A DNA stretch of 64,000 nt, taken from positions 17,955 through 81,954 of the forward strand of contig JBBEAY010000058.1 in assembly GCA_040882605.1 (NCBI GenBank), given 5' to 3'. Under the pieces are notes generated by a model. The model was given only the letters and a program-made list of their open reading frames with translations, did no database searches and was not told the DNA's origin. How positions within the stretch are numbered: position 1 is the stretch's first letter; the number at the start of each line of letters is the position of its first letter. This DNA comes from JAOUEA01 sp040882605 (lineage in GTDB: Bacteria; Actinomycetota; UBA4738; HRBIN12). The position numbers and the translations under genes are program-made. Positions 59,457 through 64,000 of this stretch are shown here, one piece after another.

Positions 59457-60712
59457 AGCTCATCGAGGATCGGCTCCGCGATGCACTTGACGCGAAGGCG
59501 GTGGGAGCCGGGCAGCCAGTTCCCATTGCAAAGCAGCGAGTTCGTCGGATTCGCATCATGCAGGCGACCTACGCTCTACTGTCCGTCTCGGCCGTCATCG
59601 CGTTGCTTGTCGCCACCGTCTTCGGTCTGCGGGTGAGTCGAACATCTCGACCTGACGTTGCTGCCCCGGCGATCGTTGGCGCCGAGCGCCTCTTCATCCT
59701 CGACACGTCGCCGGGCGGGAAGGCAAGCGAAGGAGCGGTAGTCGAGGTGCGGGCTGGGCCGACCGAAGCAACAGTGGTGGAGAGGTACCCATTGGGCTCG
59801 GATCCCGATGCAGTCCTGTCGCCTGACGGCAGTCGCCTGTTCGGCGTTGCCTTCGTCTGGCTATCGGACATCACGACCGACGATCGGCTGAGAGTCTTCG
59901 ACACCTCGACCGGAAAGCTCATCAACGAAGTCGATGTCCCCGATTGGCAGGGGTCCACCGGGGGGTTCCACATCTCGAGCAAGATCGCGGTCGCTCAAGA
60001 TGGCGGTCACGTCTACATTCTGGTTGGCGCGCCGGGTGCGCCGGACCGGCCGCAATCGCTGGCGACATTCGACGCAGTGAGCGGGACCATGCTTCCAGAG
60101 GTCGCTTCTCTCGATGGATGCGGCGCCGGACCGACTATTCTCCCGCTGTCGGGTCAAACCGTCATGGTCGTATGTCCGCAAACCAACGAGGCGCACTTCC
60201 TGACCATCGGAGCCTTCGGAGTCCTCGAAAGCAGCCAGGTCTTGGCGTTACCCGTCGAAAGTGATGGGTTCGTGAGCGGGGCGGTGCTCTCACCCAATGG
60301 CGAAACGGTCTACGCTGTGAGTCTGAATGGCCTTGTCCTTGAAATCGACACGGCCGGTCGCCGGATCGTGGGGGACACGCAACTTTCGCTGCCGGGCGGA
60401 CACATCGTAGCGGTGCCACTCGTGAGGATTTCACCCACGGGTGAATCTCTGTTCGTTGGCCTCAGCGGCGGACCTGAATCCATCCGGGCTGACTTGGTCA
60501 TGGAGGTGAACGTGTCGACTTGGAAGCAAGAGACCACCTCCACCGGCACGTTCTCTGCTTTCGAACCTGCGAGCGACGGGTCTCGGATCTTCATGGTGAA
60601 CTCGGGAGGATCCGCTCTCGACCAGTTCGCAACCGACCCAGCGGTTGACTTGGGCGGGCTCGGACGGGTTGCGGACGAGCCTCAGGCGATAATCGTGGCT
60701 CCGACGCCATGA
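59453..60712 (+). CDS. membrane-anchored beta-propeller protein coupled to the ECF sigma factor
   Basis: 419 residues: a 36-residue basic cytoplasmic N-terminus, one helix (37-59), and an extracytoplasmic YVTN-like propeller with repeated blades (DAVLSPDGSRLFGVAF, GGHVYILVGAP, GAVLSPNGETVYAVSLNG, VRISPTGESLFVGLSG, SDGSRIFMVNSGG). The methylamine dehydrogenase heavy chain is also a seven-bladed propeller of similar size, but without such an anchor. Directly after a sigma gene, the N-terminus could act as anti-sigma domain; this is inference. No classical anti-sigma zinc motif is seen. Confidence 0.7.
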   Translation: MKLIEDRLRDALDAKAVGAGQPVPIAKQRVRRIRIMQATYALLSVSAVIALLVATVFGLRVSRTSRPDVAAPAIVGAERLFILDTSPGGKASEGAVVEVRAGPTEATVVERYPLGSDPDAVLSPDGSRLFGVAFVWLSDITTDDRLRVFDTSTGKLINEVDVPDWQGSTGGFHISSKIAVAQDGGHVYILVGAPGAPDRPQSLATFDAVSGTMLPEVASLDGCGAGPTILPLSGQTVMVVCPQTNEAHFLTIGAFGVLESSQVLALPVESDGFVSGAVLSPNGETVYAVSLNGLVLEIDTAGRRIVGDTQLSLPGGHIVAVPLVRISPTGESLFVGLSGGPESIRADLVMEVNVSTWKQETTSTGTFSAFEPASDGSRIFMVNSGGSALDQFATDPAVDLGGLGRVADEPQAIIVAPTP

Positions 60713-61524
60713 TGCCCCCGACGTGCCTCTGGTCGAGCTCGCGGGTCCCCCATTGATTGGTAGCGTCGGTGGCTCCAGGCTTCGCTGTCGGTTCGTCACG
60801 TAAGGCAGTCGTTGACTTCGTCAAAGGGCGACGCCTTGCTGCCGACGATCGGTGCATGCATGTGCCTGCGCCAGGGTTGATGACATCGATCGCGCTCGTC
60901 CTCGAGCCCGATGTGCCTCTGCGCCTAGCTCGCTCGCCATGATTCCGTGGTGGCTCCCCGCAGCTCGTGGTGCTATGCGCGAATGCCAGTCCGCGAGCGA
61001 CCACCGCTGCAATGTGGGCGTTCGTACCTACGGGCATCGTCGGTGCCTCTGCCTCCAGTCTCGGAGCGGTGGCTTCGGGTGGGAGTGGGGTCGCATGCGC
61101 GCCTGCGCCTCCGTTCGTGCTCGCGTTCCACCGCGTTCGGCCCCGGGCGTGGGAACACGTTGAGCGCCGCATGGCGAAGCACCAGGGCTGCCGCAGCGAA
61201 CGGTCGAGCAGCTCCCGGAGTCCGCTTTCACGCATCCATCCGAAGCTTCGATCAGATTCGGAGCCGCTCAACCGGGCGAGCGAGGACTCGCTGTATCGAC
61301 ACCACCGGGCTCACAGCGTTGGTTGGCGGCGAGCTCAGAGAAGCAACGCGCCAAGAGCTAGGGGCAGGGTACCGTCCTTCGTAACATTAACCCCCCTGCT
61401 CCCATTCATGTTCGCTTCGTCCGCCTCCTGCAAGCGATGAGGTGCGAGTCGTGACCGACCCCGAGAGTCTCGTTGGTCAGACGGCTCCTCATCCTGGAAT
61501 CCAGAACGTCCACAGGGGCATCCG
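60713..61524. other. long intergenic region without convincing genes
   Basis: 812 bases. Several open frames exist on both strands, but all are Arg/Ser-rich, lack ribosome binding sites and show no family likeness. A short repeat-like similarity is visible between GACGTGCCTCTG (about 60720) and GATGTGCCTCTG (about 60910). It may be decayed island DNA. Confidence 0.5.
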
Positions 61525-62079
61525 ATGTCAGTGCCAACGTATCGCGGCCAGGTTGACCGTCTGACGAGCGACATAGCCAGCCTGGAGAAGAAAGTCGCTC
61601 AGGAACGCTCCGCCGCCACGCGTGCGCGGGGTGATGCGCTGCGAGTCCAGAACTCGATAAGGCCGTCCAACAGTCAGTCGACGGTTCTGTCGAGGCTCCG
61701 AGACGTCCAGCGGCACGAGGAGAAGGCGGCGGCACACGATCGGCGCTCAGCCCAGTACTCGGATCAGATCGCCACCAAGCGGCGGTCGCTCACGACCGCC
61801 CAGAAGTCCCTCGAGCGCGCCGAGGGCCAGGTTCGACAGAAGCAAGATCGAGAGGCCAAGCACAAGCGCGAGACCGAGATCCGTCATGTGCGTGAGCTTG
61901 AGCGTGCCCGTCGCGCGACGACGCAGCCGTTCCCGACAGCGCCCGTCGCTCGTCCGGCAGTTCCCGCGGAAGGAGGGGATAGATCCACACGCACTTACGA
62001 GTACGACGTCTGTCTCTCGTTCGCTGGCGAGAATCGGGACTACGTTGGGATGGTGGCTCGTGGCCTCCTAGTGTCCTGA
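61525..62079 (+). pseudogene. coiled-coil/TIR-domain protein, disrupted by IS630
   Basis: The frame starts at ATG 61525. Residues about 5-125 are a charged coiled coil (RLTSDIASLEKKVAQERSAA...ETEIRHVRELERARRAT), followed by a Pro linker and the first strand and helix of a TIR domain (YEYDVCLSFAGENRDYVGMVARGLL). At 62070 the IS630 begins and the frame ends nine bases later. The rest of the TIR domain, including the catalytic Glu, is not found beyond the element. Intact relatives are NAD-cleaving immune effectors or signalling proteins. Confidence 0.75.
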
Positions 62080-63159
62080 GTCAGAGATTCGCTCGCAATA
62101 TGCGGCGAGACTCTCCAGGATCTGGTCGGCGGTCTTGTGCCACACGAACGGACGAGGGTCGTCGTTCCATCGCTCGATCCACGTTCGGATGGAGGCGACC
62201 AGCTCCTTGGTGGATCGATGACTCCCGCGGCGCAGCCACTTGGTGGTGAGCTCGGCGAACCACCGTTCCACCAGGTTGAGCCACGAGCTGTAGGTCGGGG
62301 TGAAGTGCAGCGTGAAGCGGGGATGACGGACCAACCACCGACGGATCGCCGGCGTCTTGTGGGTGGATGAGTTGTCCACGATCACGTGGACATCGAGATC
62401 GGCAGGCACGCTGCGCTCGATCAGGTTCAAGAACCGGCGGAACTCCTCGGCCCGGTGCCGGTCGGTGAGATCGGAGATCACCTTGCCCGAGGCGACGTCC
62501 AACGCGGCGTAGAGGTTCGTGATGCCGCCCCGGCGGTAGTCGTGGGTGCGCCGCGACGGCGTGCCCGGCAGAAGAGGCAGCACCGGGGCCGTTCGATCGA
62601 GCGCCTGGATCTGGGACTTCTCGTCCACGCAGAGCACCACCGCCGCATCGGGCGGGTTCAGGTACAGCCCGACGATGTCGCGGACCTTGTCGATGAACTG
62701 TGGGTCCGCCGAGAGCTTGAAGCTCTCGGCAAGGTGCGGCTTGAGCCCGAAGGCTCGCCAGATCTTGCTGATCGCCGTCTGGGACATGCCCGTCGCATTG
62801 GCCATCGACCGGGTCGACCAGTGCGTTGCGTCGGACGGTTGATCCTCCAGCGTCTTCGTGATCACCCGCTCCACGTCGGCGTCGCCGATCGTGCGGGGCG
62901 CTCCGGGTCGGGGCTCGTCGTGCAGCCCGTCGAGCCGGCGGGCGACGAACCTCGCCCGCCATTTGCCAACCGTGTTCTGGTTCACCTTTTCGGCGGCCGC
63001 GACCTGCTGATTGGTCCTCCCCTCGGCACACGCCAGCACGATCCTGCACCGCAGCGCGAGTGCCTGCGCGCTCGTGCGCCGCCTGGCCCACCGCTCGAGC
63101 GTCTCTCGCTCTTCCTCGGTGAGCATCAGCTCTGCCTTGGGCCGTCCGCGTCCTGCCAT
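62068..63159 (-). CDS. IS630-family transposase
   Basis: 363 residues. Helix-turn-helix region with TNQQVAAAEKVNQNTVGKWRA, DDE core with VLCVDEKSQIQALDR, HVIVDNSSTHKT and SSWLNLVERWFAELT. Intact. As with the other IS630 here, its TAG stop (62068-62070) is outside the element and comes from the CTAG target. Confidence 0.93.
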   Translation of the reverse strand: MAGRGRPKAELMLTEEERETLERWARRRTSAQALALRCRIVLACAEGRTNQQVAAAEKVNQNTVGKWRARFVARRLDGLHDEPRPGAPRTIGDADVERVITKTLEDQPSDATHWSTRSMANATGMSQTAISKIWRAFGLKPHLAESFKLSADPQFIDKVRDIVGLYLNPPDAAVVLCVDEKSQIQALDRTAPVLPLLPGTPSRRTHDYRRGGITNLYAALDVASGKVISDLTDRHRAEEFRRFLNLIERSVPADLDVHVIVDNSSTHKTPAIRRWLVRHPRFTLHFTPTYSSWLNLVERWFAELTTKWLRRGSHRSTKELVASIRTWIERWNDDPRPFVWHKTADQILESLAAYCERISDSGH

Positions 63160-63238
63160 CGTCGCCTCCCATCGTCGCCAACAACCGATGAGAACACGAA
63201 CAACGAGACCATTCCAGCGAACTAACGACTCAGGACAC
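62071..63238 (-). mobile_element. IS630-family insertion sequence (copy type 2)
   Basis: 1168 bp bounded by GTGTCCTGAGTC inverted repeats, with TA duplicated on both sides (62069-62070 and 63239-63240) in a CTAG target. It interrupts the TIR-domain gene. Its transposase is only distantly similar to that of the element at 57712, so they are separate insertions. Confidence 0.92.
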
Positions 63239-63269
63239 TAGCCCATACTCTCGATGGGCGCAGGAGCGG

Positions 63270-63407
63270 CTATCGGACCAGGCCGTGGCGGTGCAGGATC
63301 GGGAGCAGCATCTCGTCGCCGGCGGTGCAGTCCGGCTTGTGTTCCCACACGGTGTGGAGTGCCCGACCCTCGCGCTTGGCCGCCCTGCGATCAGCCCGCG
63401 AAGGCAT
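63270..63407 (-). CDS. possible small protein
   Basis: A 45-codon frame from ATG 63407 to TAG 63270. The product (MPSRADRRAAKREGRALH, then TVWEHKPDCTAGDEMLLPIL) has balanced, protein-like composition and high third-position GC, unlike the overlapping frames. It may also be the 3' remnant of a longer gene. Function not recognised. Confidence 0.3.
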   Translation of the reverse strand: MPSRADRRAAKREGRALHTVWEHKPDCTAGDEMLLPILHRHGLVR

Positions 63408-63505
63408 CCAGACCGAGGCTCCGAGCGACATCGGCACGCTGACTTGCGTTTGCTCACTCCGATTCCGTGTGCTCTAGTAGGGAGTCCTTAGGGAAGGGGA
63501 ACGTC

Positions 63506-63799
63506 ATGTTTGCGAGAGTCACGATCGTGCAGGGATCGCCGGAGAAGATCGAGCAAGGTGTCGACTCCTTCAACTCACAGGTGCTGCCAGCGGCGAAAGG
63601 CGTCGACGGCTACAAGGCCGCGTTCCTCCTTGTGGATCGCAATACGGGCAAGGGCATAGGCATCACCATGTGGGACAGCGAGGATGCTCGACGCCGGGGC
63701 GCGGAAGCCGTCGACGCCGCGCGCGCGGCAACCATCGAAGCGATGGGCGGGACCGTTCCTCCCGTAGAAGAGTTCGAGGTCGTAGTGTCCGATCTATAG
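63506..63799 (+). CDS. dimeric alpha/beta-barrel (ABM-like) protein
   Basis: 97 residues with a ferredoxin-like ABM fold: MFARVTIVQGSPEKIEQG, a central KGVDGYKAAFLLVDRNTGKGIGITMW and a C-terminal helix plus strand. Relatives include small monooxygenases and heme-degrading enzymes, but catalytic residues are not identifiable. AAGGGGA is 7 bases before the ATG. Confidence 0.75.
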   Translation: MFARVTIVQGSPEKIEQGVDSFNSQVLPAAKGVDGYKAAFLLVDRNTGKGIGITMWDSEDARRRGAEAVDAARAATIEAMGGTVPPVEEFEVVVSDL

Positions 63800-64000
63800 T
63801 TCCTAGCTAGCTCCGAAGTCCCCCTTTCGAGCGGCGGCTGCGGGTAGAGCACCTCGAAGTTGACCTCACTCATCGAGCCTCCTCGGCGCCGAGCATGCCC
63901 TTCACCAACGTCAGGGCAGCGTCCTCATCAGATGCGGGACTCCACAGGTGAGAAGGCCGTTTGAAAAGGCGAGCACGGGGCGGTCGAAAAGGTCAACACT
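63800..64000 (-). other. possible gene ends at the window edge
   Basis: On the minus strand a frame ending ALTLVKGMLGAEEAR stops at 63870 and overlaps (ATGA) an ATG at 63873 preceded by GAGGAGG, which would begin MSEVNFEVLYPQPPLE. The second frame then runs antisense into the ABM gene. The signals look real, but no complete gene can be defined here; probably gene remnants. Confidence 0.25.

Noticed and set aside
60591..61440. Open frames of 226 and 157 codons in the long intergenic region
   Set aside because: Both are rich in Arg, Ser and Pro, lack ribosome binding sites and family motifs, and the first overlaps the end of the propeller gene on the other strand.
62081..63184. Long open frame of 367 codons overlapping the second IS630 transposase
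   Set aside because: It is the transposase read in another frame of the same strand: Arg/Gly/Ala-rich without any domain, and a clear DDE transposase occupies the other frame.
63241..63505. Continuation of the TIR gene after the IS630
   Set aside because: Rejoining at the single TA gives an Arg/Ser-rich frame without TIR motifs, so the 3' part of the gene is not recognisable here.
1..64000. CRISPR arrays, prophage or integrative-element attachment sites
   Set aside because: No regularly spaced repeats, phage structural genes or integrase/att pairs were seen; mobility signs are limited to the IS elements in the right-hand 12 kb.

Overview
The window is high-GC bacterial DNA from an actinomycete-like organism (Actinomycetota, lineage not resolvable by eye). 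Supporting signs are an EtfD-type membrane Fe-S partner of ETF, a SigE-family and an ECF42-type sigma factor, a WS/DGAT wax-ester synthase, a NUDIX-less MutY, many GTG starts, many ATGA/GTGA gene overlaps, and a znuA gene whose promoter predicts a leaderless mRNA. A selenocysteine tRNA shows that the organism probably makes selenoproteins.

Left and middle part (1-52 kb) is ordinary chromosome. 1-5.3 kb: acyl-CoA (glutaryl-CoA-like) dehydrogenase, the etfB-etfA-etfD electron-transfer operon and a MaoC-like hydratase. 5.3-9.3 kb: an amine/amino-acid module (permease, glutamine-synthetase-like ligase, choline/ethanolamine-kinase-like protein). 9.5-17 kb: cNMP/CBS nucleotidyltransferase, SDR, aldehyde dehydrogenase, GreA, CDP-alcohol phosphatidyltransferase, Rieske protein, TrpB2. 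17-21.3 kb: SGNH hydrolase plus MBOAT pair, and an ECF42-type sigma factor with a DGPF partner whose reading frame is broken by one in-frame TGA. 21.4-26 kb: CBS protein, MutY, and a complete znuA-znuC-znuB-zur operon with a Zur-box-like palindrome on the start site. 26-31 kb: an exported alkaline-phosphatase-superfamily enzyme and a 1168-residue GT-C-like/MFS fusion. 31-52 kb: transporters, AlaX, wax-ester synthase, an RpoD-like sigma factor, PAS-GGDEF and PAS-histidine-kinase proteins, NUDIX/PlsC/ADH operon, M20 and M55 peptidases, Ppx/GppA, tRNA-Sec, a secreted BNR protein, PadR, a HAD phosphatase and a candidate structured RNA.

Right part (52-64 kb) is an accessory island of visibly lower GC and different codon use, full of insertion sequences. 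An IS30-family element sits inside an IS3-family element (both ends readable), and two different IS630-family elements each sit in a CTAG target. Between them lies the most interesting locus (54.96-60.71 kb). It has MauE-like, MauD-like and MauA-like (methylamine dehydrogenase light chain-like) genes, a small membrane protein and a CcdA/MauF-like membrane protein. After the first IS630 follow a SigE-family ECF sigma factor and a membrane-anchored beta-propeller protein. Removing the IS630 leaves only about 75 bp between the two halves, so they were probably one operon. The MauA-like protein keeps the cysteine-rich, Tat-exported, MADH-light-chain layout but has only one Trp in its mature part, so it cannot form the classical two-Trp TTQ cofactor. 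I infer an envelope redox or amine-sensing system built from amine-dehydrogenase parts and wired to an ECF sigma factor. The second IS630 has destroyed a coiled-coil/TIR-domain gene.
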